Shown here one piece after another: positions 17,129-25,929 of a DNA stretch of 39,643 nucleotides (position 1 is its first letter; the number at the start of each line of letters is the position of its first letter). The translations under genes and the position numbers were made by a program. Source of the DNA: Acidimicrobiia bacterium (GTDB lineage Bacteria; Actinomycetota; Acidimicrobiia; Acidimicrobiales; CAIXPF01); NCBI GenBank assembly GCA_009377505.1, contig WHTX01000006.1:1-39643 (forward strand), read 5' to 3'. The notes beneath the pieces were generated by a model. It saw only the letters and a program-made list of their open reading frames with translations. It was not told where the DNA came from and ran no database searches.

Positions 17129-18189
17129 CGCCGCTCCCTGGTGAAAGGCCAGAGGGAGAACCACGTCCGCACCCGGGCCCAGATCGCGGCCAACCCGGCC
17201 GGCTCGAACAGGAGGAAGCCGATGATGGCCAGGCCGTAGATGATGCGGTTCACGTTGAAGATGTCCGCCCCGAGCAGCTCGTTGAGCCACGAGTCCCGGG
17301 GCAGGGAGCCGGAGAGCTGGGAGACGTAGAACGGCACGCCGTACACGAGGATCGCCCCGAAAATGGCGCCGTGGACCGACCCGAGCCCACCGATGATGAT
17401 GATGGCCACGTAGTCGATGGCCAGGTTCAGGTTGAACGTTTCCATCTCGACGGTGCGCAGGTAGTAGGCGAAGATCGCCCCCTGGAAGCCGATCATCGCC
17501 GAGCTCAGGGTGAAGGCGAGGATCTTGTAGCGGGGGACGTTGACGCCGAGGATCTCAGCGGCGATGTCCCGCTCCCGGATCATGTTCCACGCCCGCCCGA
17601 AGCGGCTCCGCTTCAAGTTCACGAAGGCCACCGTCGAGAGCACGGCGATGACGGTGAGGACGACGTACCACTTCCGCTGGTCCATCTGCTGGCCGAACAG
17701 CTCGGGGCGGGGCATGCGGAAGCCCGCCGCGCCCACTCTGGGCACTTGGAACCTGCGGGCGGCGTAGATGACGATGAAGTGCAGGGCCATGGTGGCCACC
17801 ACGAGGTACAGCCCGCGGAGCCGCAGGGCGGGGATGCCGACGATGGCCCCCGCAGCCGCGGCCACCACCGCGGAGATGAGCACGACGGGCAGGAACGGCA
17901 GGTCGTTGACCGAGCCCAGCGCCGCCGCCGTGAAGGCGCCGATGGCGAGGAAGGCGGCGTTGCCCAGGGACACCAGGCCGGCCACGCCGGTCAGCAGGTT
18001 CAGGGCGTGGGCCGAGGGGATGGCCAGCATGATCGTGCAGATGAGCCCGAGGACGCGGGTGCCGGTCTGCAACGGCCACAACAGGAGGAGGACGACGCCG
18101 ACGAGGACGACGACCCGTTGGAGGGGAGTGTCGTAGAAGGTGAGCTGCTGGGCGTAGCTCGTCTGGAGCTGTGCGGGTTTGATGGCCAT
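17125..18189 (-). CDS. livM: Branched-chain-type ABC permease (LivM-like)
   Basis: A 354-residue permease with eight or more membrane segments. The family landmarks are HALNLLTGVAGLVSLGNAAFLAIGAF near the N-terminus, LRLRGLYLVVATMALHFIV in the middle, the cytoplasmic coupling loop RAWNMIRERDIAAEILGVNV (the EAA-like loop), and AIIIIGGLGSVHGAIFGA. ATG 18189 has AAGGA upstream. It pairs with livH to form the channel. Gap to livH is 40 nt. Confidence 0.93.
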   Translation of the reverse strand: MAIKPAQLQTSYAQQLTFYDTPLQRVVVLVGVVLLLLWPLQTGTRVLGLICTIMLAIPSAHALNLLTGVAGLVSLGNAAFLAIGAFTAAALGSVNDLPFLPVVLISAVVAAAAGAIVGIPALRLRGLYLVVATMALHFIVIYAARRFQVPRVGAAGFRMPRPELFGQQMDQRKWYVVLTVIAVLSTVAFVNLKRSRFGRAWNMIRERDIAAEILGVNVPRYKILAFTLSSAMIGFQGAIFAYYLRTVEMETFNLNLAIDYVAIIIIGGLGSVHGAIFGAILVYGVPFYVSQLSGSLPRDSWLNELLGADIFNVNRIIYGLAIIGFLLFEPAGLAAIWARVRTWFSLWPFTRERR

Positions 18190-18229
18190 CCCAGGTCCTT
18201 GTGGAGGTCCGGTCGGTGCGAGGCGGCCC

Positions 18230-19114
18230 TCAGACGCGCCGGACTTCGGCGCGGCCGAAGAGGCCGTAGGGGCGGAACGCCATGACCACGAGGAGCAGCG
18301 TGAACACGGCTGCGTTCTGGGCCTCGGCGCCCAGGTAGGTGACGGCGAGGCTCTCGATGACGGCCACGAGGAGGGCACCGATGATGAGCCCGCCGACCGA
18401 GTCGAGGCCGCCGATGATGGCCGGGGCGATGGCGCGCAGGCCCAGGTCCGCCATGCCGGTGGACAGGGCGGAGCTGTAGGCGACGCTCAACCCGCCGAAC
18501 GTGGCCGGTACCAGGGCCATGGCCCAACCGGCGGAGAAGAGCCGGTTGATGCGGAGCCCGGTCTGGCTGGCGAGGAGGGGCCGCTCGGCGGCGGCCTCCA
18601 TCTGGGTGCCCATCCTCACCTTGCGCAGGAACCAGATGATCCCCGCGAAGCAGACGGCGCCGACGACGATGGTGGCCGCGCCGTAGGTGGTGAAGAACGC
18701 GTCGAGGGGTAGTTCGATGAGGCGGTCGTTCGCCACCGGTGCCTCGAGGTTCAACGGGATCGTCCCCCAGATGATGGGGATCACACCGGTGAGCACGATC
18801 GCCAGCCCGAAGGTCATGATGATCTGCGCGAACGCCGGTTGGCCGGCGATCGGCCGCAACAGGGCGGTGTAGGAGAGCACACCGAGGGCGGCGACGACGA
18901 TCACGGCGGCGAGGATTCCGAGCAGGAAGGGCAGGTCCCAGGTGTTCGTCACGTTGTAGGCGACGTAGGCGCCGAAGGCCAGGAACTGGCCGTTGGCGAA
19001 GTTCAACACCCCGGTCGTCCGGAAGATCACCACCCAGGCCAGGCCGACGAGCACGTAGAGGAACCCGAGCACGACGGAGCTGGCGAGGACGTCGGCGAGC
19101 TGGTTCAGGCTCAT
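18230..19114 (-). CDS. livH: Branched-chain-type ABC permease (LivH-like)
   Basis: A 294-residue permease with about eight membrane segments. The LivH blocks GFLYVLVGLAWVVIFRTTGVLNFANGQFLAFGAYVAY at the N-terminus and IGGLDSVGGLIIGALLVAVIE near the C-terminus are clear. The coupling segment GTQMEAAAERPLLASQTGL is in the middle. Its ATG overlaps the stop of the preceding AMP-binding gene (ATGA), showing tight translational coupling. This ties that unusual enzyme to transport. Confidence 0.93.
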   Translation of the reverse strand: MSLNQLADVLASSVVLGFLYVLVGLAWVVIFRTTGVLNFANGQFLAFGAYVAYNVTNTWDLPFLLGILAAVIVVAALGVLSYTALLRPIAGQPAFAQIIMTFGLAIVLTGVIPIIWGTIPLNLEAPVANDRLIELPLDAFFTTYGAATIVVGAVCFAGIIWFLRKVRMGTQMEAAAERPLLASQTGLRINRLFSAGWAMALVPATFGGLSVAYSSALSTGMADLGLRAIAPAIIGGLDSVGGLIIGALLVAVIESLAVTYLGAEAQNAAVFTLLLVVMAFRPYGLFGRAEVRRV

Positions 19115-21069
19115 GTGGCCCTCCCTCCTTCCTGGGCCGGCGCGTCCCGCCGGCCCGTGCCCACCGTGCCCGGCCCGCCGGCCATGTCGGTGGGGTTCCT
19201 GAACATGTCGTCGATGAGCTCGCCGAAGGCCGCCTCGACCCGGTCGCGCCGCAGTGCGTGCGTCGGTGCGACCTCCTCGTCGAGCTCCCGAGGCAGCAGC
19301 CGGAAGACGCGCACCGGCGGGAGCCCGGCCTCGGCGAGGCGCAGGTTGGCCTCCTCCACCACCCGTCCGACCAGCTCGGAGACGCGGGGGTTGGTGGCCA
19401 GGCTGGTGAAGGACGTGTAGAGCACGTGCTCGCGCCGGGCCCAATCGGCGACGTTATCGTAGTCGATCTCCACGAGGGCGCCGACGTGCGGCCGGCCGTG
19501 GGCGACCACCATGGCGTCACGGACGTAGGGGCCGAAGGTGAGGGCATGCTCGACCACCGAGGCCGGTACCTGCTCGGCGCCGGCCACGGCGAGCAGGTTC
19601 GTGCGCCGGTCGACCACCTCGATGCCGGCCGCGCCCTGGCGGCCGACGTCACCGGTGTGGAGCCAGCCCTCGGCGTCGACCGCTCGTGCGGTCGCCTGCT
19701 CGTCCTGCCAGTAGCCGCGGAACACCCCGGGCCCGCGGAGCAAGATCTCGGCGTCGCCGGCGAGGCGGAGCTCGGTGCCGGGCACGGGTTCGAGGCCTCC
19801 ACCCGGCTCGGGGGCGGCGGCGACCTGCAGCGCGGCGACGCCGCCGTGCTCGGTGAGGCCATAGAGCTCCCGCAGCGGCACCCCCCAGACCTGCCACAGG
19901 CGCACGACGTCGGGGGAGACCGGGGCGCCCCCGGTGAGCGCGATGCGCAACCGCCGGTAGCCGAACGTGTTGAGCAGCTGGCGGAGCACGAGTTGGTGGG
20001 CGAACCAGCGGCCGGCCCGGGCCAGGGCCGACGGCCGCTCCCCCCGCCACGTCGGCTCGACGGCCCGCCTGGCGAGGGACGTGGCCGCCCGGTACGCCGA
20101 CCGCTTCAGGCGGGAACCGGTCTCGAGGTCGATGAGGGCGCGGGAGGCCTGCACCTCGAAGGTCCGCGGGAAGTCGACGAGCACGGTCGGGCTGACCTCG
20201 ACGAGGGCTTCAGCGGCCAGCTCCTCGTCCTCAGGCAGGTGGGCGACGACGCCGAAGACGATGGAGAGCACGAGACTCGACGCCGCCTCCCCGACGTACG
20301 CCAAGGGCCGCTGCACGACGGCCACGTCCTTCGGCCCGGGCGGGGCCGGCATCGCCGAGAAGGCCGCCCCCCAGCTCGCCACCAGGTTGCGCGACGTCAG
20401 CAGGGCGCCCCGAGACGTGCCCCCCGTGCCCGAGGTGGAGGCGAGCCTGACGACGTCGTCGGGCCCCGTTGCCTCGACGAGCCGGTCCCAGGCGCCCGGG
20501 TCCTCGCCGAGCGCGGCCCGCCCCTGGGACCGCACGTCCTCGAGGCTCGTGATGCGCCGGTCCTCGTAGCGCAGCACGCCCTGCACGTCGGCCACCACGA
20601 CGTGGTCGGCCAAGGCCCGCCCGGCTTCGGCCTCGGCCTCGGCCTCGAGGAGCGCGTCGACCTGCTCCTGGCCGTGGGCGAGGAAGACCGCCGGCTCGCT
20701 GGCGGCCAGCTGCCCGGCGAGCTCGCCCGGTGAGGCCCCCTGGTAGAGGCCCTGCACCACCGCGCGGAGGCTCTGGGCGGCGACCTCGGCGACGAACCAG
20801 TCGAGGGACTGTCCGGCCATGAGCGCCACGCGGTCCCCGGCTGCGAGCCCCAGGGAGCGGAGCCCTACTGCTGTGGTCGCCACCTCGTCGCGGTACTCGC
20901 CCCAGCTCAAGGCGCGCCAGATCCCGTGGCGCTTGTAGCGGATGGCGGTGGCGCCCGGCTCTCGTCCCGCTCGCTCACGGAACGTCTGGACGAGGGCTCG
21001 GGCCGCCTCGGCCGCGAGTGCGGCGGCGCCCGGCGACGCGACCTCGCGGTGGGCGGCTGGCGTGGTCAC
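19111..21069 (-). CDS. Long-chain-type AMP-binding (acyl-CoA synthetase-like) protein with altered catalytic residues
   Basis: A 652-residue member of the adenylate-forming superfamily, long-chain acyl-CoA synthetase branch. The A-motif reads STSGTGGTSRG (211-221) where YTSGTTGNPKG is usual, so the lysine is replaced by arginine. YGLTEHGG and GWLHTGDVG are normal. At the C-terminus, the usual TLKLRR-type block with the catalytic lysine reads THALRR (603-608), with alanine at the lysine position. Hence the thioesterification step, and perhaps adenylation, may be impaired or changed. GTG 21069 lies 2 nt after the upstream stop, and its own stop overlaps livH. It could couple uptake to CoA activation, or act as a ligand-binding regulator of the transporter; the sequence cannot decide. 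Confidence 0.85.
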   Translation of the reverse strand: MTTPAAHREVASPGAAALAAEAARALVQTFRERAGREPGATAIRYKRHGIWRALSWGEYRDEVATTAVGLRSLGLAAGDRVALMAGQSLDWFVAEVAAQSLRAVVQGLYQGASPGELAGQLAASEPAVFLAHGQEQVDALLEAEAEAEAGRALADHVVVADVQGVLRYEDRRITSLEDVRSQGRAALGEDPGAWDRLVEATGPDDVVRLASTSGTGGTSRGALLTSRNLVASWGAAFSAMPAPPGPKDVAVVQRPLAYVGEAASSLVLSIVFGVVAHLPEDEELAAEALVEVSPTVLVDFPRTFEVQASRALIDLETGSRLKRSAYRAATSLARRAVEPTWRGERPSALARAGRWFAHQLVLRQLLNTFGYRRLRIALTGGAPVSPDVVRLWQVWGVPLRELYGLTEHGGVAALQVAAAPEPGGGLEPVPGTELRLAGDAEILLRGPGVFRGYWQDEQATARAVDAEGWLHTGDVGRQGAAGIEVVDRRTNLLAVAGAEQVPASVVEHALTFGPYVRDAMVVAHGRPHVGALVEIDYDNVADWARREHVLYTSFTSLATNPRVSELVGRVVEEANLRLAEAGLPPVRVFRLLPRELDEEVAPTHALRRDRVEAAFGELIDDMFRNPTDMAGGPGTVGTGRRDAPAQEGGRAT

Positions 21070-21071
21070 GG

Positions 21072-22301
21072 CTACCGCAGGCCTTCGATCGTCGGCTCGA
21101 ACCAGTCGCCGACGATGGTGCCCTCCGGGCCCCCTTGGGCCAGGTGCCAAATGCTCACCGTGCTCGACAGGATGTGGCTGTCGTCCCCGACCTCACCGAA
21201 GCCCGGCCCGGCGAGGCCCTCGCTGTCGATGGCCCCGACCTCCTGGAACGCCGCCTCCATCCCCGCCCCGTCGCAGGGGAAGCCGCAGATCTTCAGCCCG
21301 TCGGCGACGAACTTGGCCGCCAGGTAGCCGTTCGTGGAGAAGATGTTCAGGTTGTCGGCCACGCCCGCGGCCTCCGCCGCTTCCCGGACGGGGGCGCCCT
21401 CGGGCAGCTCGGGCGCCATGGAGTCGCGTAGGACGTAGAACTCCGGGTCGGCCACCCCCGCGAGCACCTGTTCCGAGCTGCCCACCCAGCTGACGATGGG
21501 CCCGGTGTAGCCCCGGTTGCGCAGGGCGTCCACCACGAGCGGGGCGTGGGGGTCGTTCAGGCTGGCCACCACGTAATCGGGGTTGGCGGCGGCGACGGCC
21601 GAGGCCGCGGGGGCGACGTCCGTGGAGGCCGCGGGGAAGCGCTCGTTGGCCACGAGCTCCAGGTCGAGCTCGCCCATGGCGTCCTCGAGCGCCTTCTGCC
21701 AGTCGTCGGTGCCGGCGGACTCGTAGCGGATGGAGGCGATCCGGGGCTGGTCCGACTCCGCCTGCTCGAGGACGTAGCGGAGCTTGCCCTCGGCCGCCTG
21801 CTTGGCCGACTGGAAGTAGCGGTAAAGGTAGGGCCGCGGCGGGTAGACCAGCCCGTCGACGGCCGCGCCGGCGAGCTGGGGCACCTCGAGCTCTTCGGCC
21901 AGGTTCCCCGTCGTGGCCCACACCACGCTCGACACGTTGCCGAGGATCACGGGCACGCCCATCTCGGCCAGGTCGCGGATGTCGGCGCTACCCACCTGCA
22001 CGTCGGTGCGGTCGTCGCGCACCTCGAGCTCGACGGGGTGGCCGTCGATGCCGCCCTCCGCGTTCAGCTTGTCGAAGTAGGCCTGCGTGCCGGCCAGAGC
22101 ACCCTGGCTGAGCGAGGCGAACACGCCGGAGAGGTCGGCGGAGAAGCCGAGCACGTACGGCTCCCCGCCCCCAGCGGCGCCGCCGTCGCCGGCGTCCTCG
22201 CTGCCGCCGTCATCACCGCCCCCGCAGGCGCCAGCCACCAGCGCGCCGACGGCCAGCGCCGCCAAGCTGCGCCGCGCCCACCGCTGTCGAAGTCCGTGCA
22301 T
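21072..22301 (-). CDS. Branched-chain-type substrate-binding lipoprotein 1
   Basis: A 409-residue type I periplasmic-binding-protein-fold receptor (Peripla_BP_6, LivK-like). The signal peptide ends in the lipobox-like VAGAC (Cys about 26), followed by a Gly/Asp linker. The mature part starts VLGFSADLSGVFASLSQGALAGTQAYF, with INAEGGI-like LNAEGGIDGHPVELEVRDD. It is a close paralogue of the next gene upstream; long blocks such as QVGSADIRDLAE, VPQ, YPPRPYLYR and IRYESAGTDDW are shared. ATG 22301 has AGGGGAG upstream. It delivers an unknown ligand to LivHM. Confidence 0.92.
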   Translation of the reverse strand: MHGLRQRWARRSLAALAVGALVAGACGGGDDGGSEDAGDGGAAGGGEPYVLGFSADLSGVFASLSQGALAGTQAYFDKLNAEGGIDGHPVELEVRDDRTDVQVGSADIRDLAEMGVPVILGNVSSVVWATTGNLAEELEVPQLAGAAVDGLVYPPRPYLYRYFQSAKQAAEGKLRYVLEQAESDQPRIASIRYESAGTDDWQKALEDAMGELDLELVANERFPAASTDVAPAASAVAAANPDYVVASLNDPHAPLVVDALRNRGYTGPIVSWVGSSEQVLAGVADPEFYVLRDSMAPELPEGAPVREAAEAAGVADNLNIFSTNGYLAAKFVADGLKICGFPCDGAGMEAAFQEVGAIDSEGLAGPGFGEVGDDSHILSSTVSIWHLAQGGPEGTIVGDWFEPTIEGLR

Positions 22302-22357
22302 CAACGTCTCCCCTTCATCTGATCCGTCCAGGTCCTGTACCGAGCGCGTGCGGCCGG

Positions 22358-23569
22358 CTACCGGAGGCCGTCGACGGTGGGCTCGAACCAGTCGCCCACC
22401 ATGGCGCTCTGCGCCTCGCCCTCGGCCCGGTTCCAGATGCTCACCGTGCTCGTCAGCAGGTGGCTCTCGTCGTTCACGTCGCCGAAGCCGGGGCCGGCCA
22501 TGCCAGCGGTGTCGATCCCGCCCACCTCGACGAGCGCCGTCTCCATGCCGGGGCCGTCGCACGGGTACCCGCATGCTCGCAAGGCCTCGACGACGACCTT
22601 GGCGGCCAGGTAGCCGTTCGAGGAGTAGTCGTTCAGGTCGCCTTCGACACCGGCCGCCTCCGCATCCTCGAGCAGCGGGGCACCTCCGGGCTGATCAAAG
22701 GGCACGATGTCGCGCAGGACGTAGAACTCGGGGTCGTCGACGGCGTCGATGACCGCTTCCGAACTGCCCGTCCAGTTGACGACGGGACCGGTGTACCCCC
22801 GGTTGCGCAGAGCGTCCATGACGAGAGGCGCCTGCGGGTCGTTGAGGGTGGCGAGCACCCAGTCGGGGTTGGCCCCGACCACGGCGGAGGCGGCCGGCGC
22901 CACGTCGGTCGACGCCGCGGGGAAGCGCTCGCTGGCCACGAGCGGCTCGAGGCCCGCCTCGCCCATGGCCTCCTCGAGGGCGGTCTCCCAGTCGTCGGTG
23001 CCCGCCGACTCGTAGCGGATGGCGGCGATGCGCGGGGCGTCCGTCTCCGCGGTCTCGAGGGCGAAGCGCAGCTCGCCCTCGGCTGCCTGCCGGGCCGACA
23101 TCAGGTTGCGGTACAGGTAGGGGCGAGGCGGGTAGACCATGCCGTCCACGGCGGCCAAGGCGATCTGGGGCACCTCGAGCTCCTCGGCGAGGTTCGCCGT
23201 GGTCGCCCACACCACGCTGGAGGTGTTCCCGAGGACGACGGGGACACCCTGCTCGGCCAGGTCACGGATGTCGGCGCTGCCCACCTGCACATCGAGGCGG
23301 TCGTCGCGGATGTCGAGCTCGACCGGGTGGCCGTCGACGCCGCCCTCGGCGTTCACCCTCTCGAAGTAGGCTTGCATGCCGGCGAGGTTCCCGTTGCTCG
23401 CCCCGGCGAACGCGCCGGACAGGTCGGAGGAGAACCCGAGCACATGGGGCTCGCTGCCCCCCGTGTCACTCGCGGCATCGCCACCGTCGTCATCGCCGCC
23501 GCCGCAGGCCGTCGCTGCGACCAGTGCGAGCGCGAGCGGGACGTAGCGCAGCCTTCGAACGCTCATCAT
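22358..23569 (-). CDS. Branched-chain-type substrate-binding lipoprotein 2 (paralogue)
   Basis: A 403-residue lipoprotein (lipobox ATAC) of the same family as its downstream neighbour; by eye roughly two thirds of residues are identical, including the ending GDWFEPTVDGLR. Differences cluster in the segments around residues 125-150 and 285-330, which line the ligand cleft in this fold, so the two may bind related but different ligands. Two adjacent ATGs are possible (23569, 23566) behind GGGGAG. It is the first gene of the operon, with a promoter and a 5' hairpin upstream. Likely a tandem duplication. Confidence 0.92.
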   Translation of the reverse strand: MMSVRRLRYVPLALALVAATACGGGDDDGGDAASDTGGSEPHVLGFSSDLSGAFAGASNGNLAGMQAYFERVNAEGGVDGHPVELDIRDDRLDVQVGSADIRDLAEQGVPVVLGNTSSVVWATTANLAEELEVPQIALAAVDGMVYPPRPYLYRNLMSARQAAEGELRFALETAETDAPRIAAIRYESAGTDDWETALEEAMGEAGLEPLVASERFPAASTDVAPAASAVVGANPDWVLATLNDPQAPLVMDALRNRGYTGPVVNWTGSSEAVIDAVDDPEFYVLRDIVPFDQPGGAPLLEDAEAAGVEGDLNDYSSNGYLAAKVVVEALRACGYPCDGPGMETALVEVGGIDTAGMAGPGFGDVNDESHLLTSTVSIWNRAEGEAQSAMVGDWFEPTVDGLR

Positions 23570-23575
23570 CAAACT

Positions 23576-23622
23576 CCCCGATTGACGGGGGGACCATAGG
23601 CGGCTGGTCGTCCGAGTCGCAA
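23576..23622 (-). promoter_or_regulatory. Promoter and SD-masking hairpin of the transport operon
   Basis: On the minus strand TTGCGA (23622-23617), 18 nt, then TATGGT (23598-23593) is a good sigma-A-type promoter. Transcription would begin near 23586-23590, exactly where CCCCG-TCAAT-CGGGG (23590-23576) could fold. The right arm of that stem overlaps the SD GGGGAG of the first gene. The RNA could thus hide its own ribosome-binding site. Confidence 0.45.
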
Positions 23623-23689
23623 TGAGGCCGAACGCTGCTCTGCGCCCGGCGCGCTCAGGCCCTCGCTCGCCGCACCGCGCCCCATCGGT

Positions 23690-23695
23690 CACACT
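23690..23695 (+). promoter_or_regulatory. Candidate leaderless -10 element of the CoA-transferase gene
   Basis: CACACT ends 6 nt before ATG 23702; no SD precedes the start. It is divergent to the transport-operon promoter 70 nt away, so both could be controlled from this 132-nt intergenic region. Confidence 0.35.
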
Positions 23696-23701
23696 GGCGC
23701 C

Positions 23702-24922
23702 ATGGACAAGGCAGCGTTCTACCGGCGTGCGCGCCAGGGCGGTGATGGGCCGATAGAGGGCGTTCGTGTCATCGACGCCACGACGGCGTGGGCGGGGCCG
23801 ATGGCGTCCTGCCTCCTCGCCGATCTCGGTTGTGATGTCATCCGCGTCGACCTACCGGGCCAAGGCGGTACGCACTTCCCGCCCGACATCCCGGGCACCG
23901 GGCTGTCGTGGACGCACCAGACGGTGAACCGCAACAAGCGCAGCCTGAGCCTCGACCTGCGCACGGAGAAGGGCAAGGACCTGTTCCTCTCGCTGGCGCG
24001 CACCGCTGACGTGGTCGTGGAGAACTTCAAGCCGGGCACGCTTGCCGGTTGGGGCGTCGGCTACGAGGAGTGCCGGTCCGTCAGGGAGGACATCGTCTAC
24101 GTGTCCATCTCCGGTTGGGGCCAGTACGGGCCGTGGTCGGGCCGGGCGGGCTACGACCCAGCGGCGTTGGCTGCGTCGGGTTGGATGTCCTTGAACGGCG
24201 CACCGGAAGGGACCCCGGTCAAGGCGCCCACCTTCCTCGCTGACGACCTCGCCGCCCTCCACGCCGCCATGAGCACGCTCGCCGCCCTCCACCACCGCGA
24301 CCGCACCGGCGAGGGCCAGCACGTCGACGTCTCGCTCCTCGACAGCATCCTGTTCCAGAGCGACGGCTTGCTCACGTTGGGCGGCACCGGCTCCCCGCTG
24401 CGCCGGTGGGGAAGCCAACTCGGCGTGTCGGTCCCCTGCGACACCTACGAGTGCGCCGACGGGTACGTCTACATCGCCGTCGCGCTCGACAGCCACTGGC
24501 GTCGCATGGCGCAGATCATGGGCCGGCCCGAGCTGGCCGAGGCGCCGGGCCTGGCCACCAACGCCGAGCGGATCGAGCACCGCGACGAGGCGAACGCGCC
24601 GATCATCGAATGGTGCCGGAAGCGCCCGGTCGAGGAGGTCCTCGAGGCGGTCGCTGGCGCCGGCATCGTCATCGCCCGGGTCAACTCCTACGAGGAGGCC
24701 GCGGCGGAGCCGCACGTCAGGGACCGAGAGATGCTCAAGACGGTCACGCTGGCCAACGGCACGACCGCGCCGATCACGGCACCGGCGGCCAAGTTCTCCC
24801 GCACGCCGACGACGATCCGCACGCCTGCGCCGACGACGGGCCAGGACACGGACGACGTCCTGGACATGCTCGGCGTGGACGAGGCGGCGCGCCGCGCGCT
24901 CCGCCAGGAGGGGGTCATCTGA
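23702..24922 (+). CDS. CaiB/BaiF-family (class III) CoA transferase
   Basis: A 406-residue family III CoA transferase, which moves CoA between carboxylic acids through an aspartyl-CoA thioester. The N-terminal GVRVIDATTAWAGPMASCLLADLGCDVIRVD, NRNKRSLSLDLRTEKGKDLF, ADVVVENFKPGTLAGWGVGY and YVSISGWGQYGP blocks are canonical. D181 in the FLADDLAALHAAM block aligns with the catalytic aspartate (Asp169 of formyl-CoA transferase). GEGQHVDVSLLDSI and the C-terminal AGIVIARVNSYEEA complete the fold. Its divergent position to the transport operon suggests it activates the imported acid, or passes CoA to it; that is inference. Confidence 0.93.
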   Translation: MDKAAFYRRARQGGDGPIEGVRVIDATTAWAGPMASCLLADLGCDVIRVDLPGQGGTHFPPDIPGTGLSWTHQTVNRNKRSLSLDLRTEKGKDLFLSLARTADVVVENFKPGTLAGWGVGYEECRSVREDIVYVSISGWGQYGPWSGRAGYDPAALAASGWMSLNGAPEGTPVKAPTFLADDLAALHAAMSTLAALHHRDRTGEGQHVDVSLLDSILFQSDGLLTLGGTGSPLRRWGSQLGVSVPCDTYECADGYVYIAVALDSHWRRMAQIMGRPELAEAPGLATNAERIEHRDEANAPIIEWCRKRPVEEVLEAVAGAGIVIARVNSYEEAAAEPHVRDREMLKTVTLANGTTAPITAPAAKFSRTPTTIRTPAPTTGQDTDDVLDMLGVDEAARRALRQEGVI

Positions 24923-24937
24923 TCCTCGGCCGGCGCG

Positions 24938-24954
24938 GCCGGGCTCGGCCCGGC
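24938..24954. terminator. Hairpin between convergent CoA-transferase and GntR genes
   Basis: GCCGGGC-TCG-GCCCGGC is a perfect 7-bp stem with a 3-nt loop in the 51-nt gap between the two stop codons. It could serve both strands. Confidence 0.4.
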
Positions 24955-24973
24955 GATCGGCAGCCGACGGTGC

Positions 24974-25768
24974 TCAGCTGTCCCAGCTGACGACGCTGTC
25001 GAGCACGTGGGGGTAGTGCACGTCAGCGATGTCGAGCCACGCCTCGAGGTTGGCGCGCACGAGCCTGGCGACGCGCTTTGTGTCGTGCGCCTCGATGGCG
25101 TCGAGCGTGAGGAGCGCGACGCGCGCCGCCTCGCGCCGGTGCTGTTGGCTGACGCTGAAGCGGTCCATGTGGCGCATGAACACCCCGGCGATGGCGTTGA
25201 CGAGGAGGACGAGCACGGCGTTGCCCGACGCGTCGGCCACCGCGTGGGGGAGCTCGCTGTAGAACAGGCGGTTCGTCGCCGCATGCGCCTCGAAGTCGCC
25301 CTCCTGGTCCCACAGGGCGCGGAGCTGTGCCACGGCGGCCGGCGTTGCCCGGCGTGCGGCGGCCTCGTAGATCCCCGGCTCGATGGCGATGCGAGCAGAG
25401 ATGAGATCGCGATAGGTGCAACGCATCGCCTGGAAGAACATCGTCGCCGTACGGGCGAAGTCGTCGGGGCTCGGGCGTTGCACGATGGCGCCGCCCTCCC
25501 GGCCTGTTCTGACCTTCACGATGCCGGCGATCTCGAGGACGCGGATCGCTTCGCGCAAAGAGGAACGTGAGACACCGAGCAGGAGCAGCAACTCGCTCTC
25601 CCACTCCAGGCGGTCCCCGACCTCCAAGCTCTCGGCGACGATCCGATCGAGCAGTTGGCGAGCGACGACCTCGGCCATCTTCTGTGAACGGGCGTTGGTG
25701 AGCCCAGCTGCGGACCGGCCGCTGTTCTTCGTCATGGACGCGTCATCGGTGGAGGGTTCTCGAGCCAT
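24974..25768 (-). CDS. FadR-subfamily GntR transcriptional regulator
   Basis: A 264-residue regulator. The winged helix-turn-helix (about 28-95) includes LEVGDRLEWESELLLLLGVSRSSLREAIRVLEIAGIVKVRTGREGGAIV, matching the GntR signature. The C-terminal FCD-type all-helical domain (about 110-255) has the ARIAIEPGIYEAAARRAT opening and the histidines (FYSELPHAVADASGN and later) that in this family bind a metal and an acid ligand. ATG 25768 is taken; ATG 25735 is possible and neither has a well-spaced SD. It is divergent to the acyl-CoA dehydrogenase and convergent with the CoA transferase. It probably represses this catabolic block until an acid or acyl-CoA binds. Confidence 0.9.
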   Translation of the reverse strand: MAREPSTDDASMTKNSGRSAAGLTNARSQKMAEVVARQLLDRIVAESLEVGDRLEWESELLLLLGVSRSSLREAIRVLEIAGIVKVRTGREGGAIVQRPSPDDFARTATMFFQAMRCTYRDLISARIAIEPGIYEAAARRATPAAVAQLRALWDQEGDFEAHAATNRLFYSELPHAVADASGNAVLVLLVNAIAGVFMRHMDRFSVSQQHRREAARVALLTLDAIEAHDTKRVARLVRANLEAWLDIADVHYPHVLDSVVSWDS

Positions 25769-25917
25769 GTCTCCCAGCGGTTCCGAGCTGTCGGGGTTGT
25801 CGGCCCTACCAGTGTGCCAGCGCAAGTCGGCCGGGCCGGCGAAGGACGGAACCAGGATGACGAACGGCCTGCTTCGAGCTCGCCAGGGCATATCGGGCGC
25901 GGCGGCCGACGCCTCCC

Positions 25918-25923
25918 TAGGGT
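25918..25923 (+). promoter_or_regulatory. Candidate leaderless -10 element of the acyl-CoA dehydrogenase gene
   Basis: TAGGGT ends 6 nt before GTG 25930, without an SD. The 161-nt divergent region to the GntR start must hold the regulator's operator, but I found no clear FadR-type palindrome in it. Confidence 0.4.
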
Positions 25924-25929
25924 GGCCGG

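Noticed and set aside
15302-17239. Long plus-strand frame across the livG/livF region
   Set aside because: It overlaps two convincing ATPase genes and shows only antisense composition.
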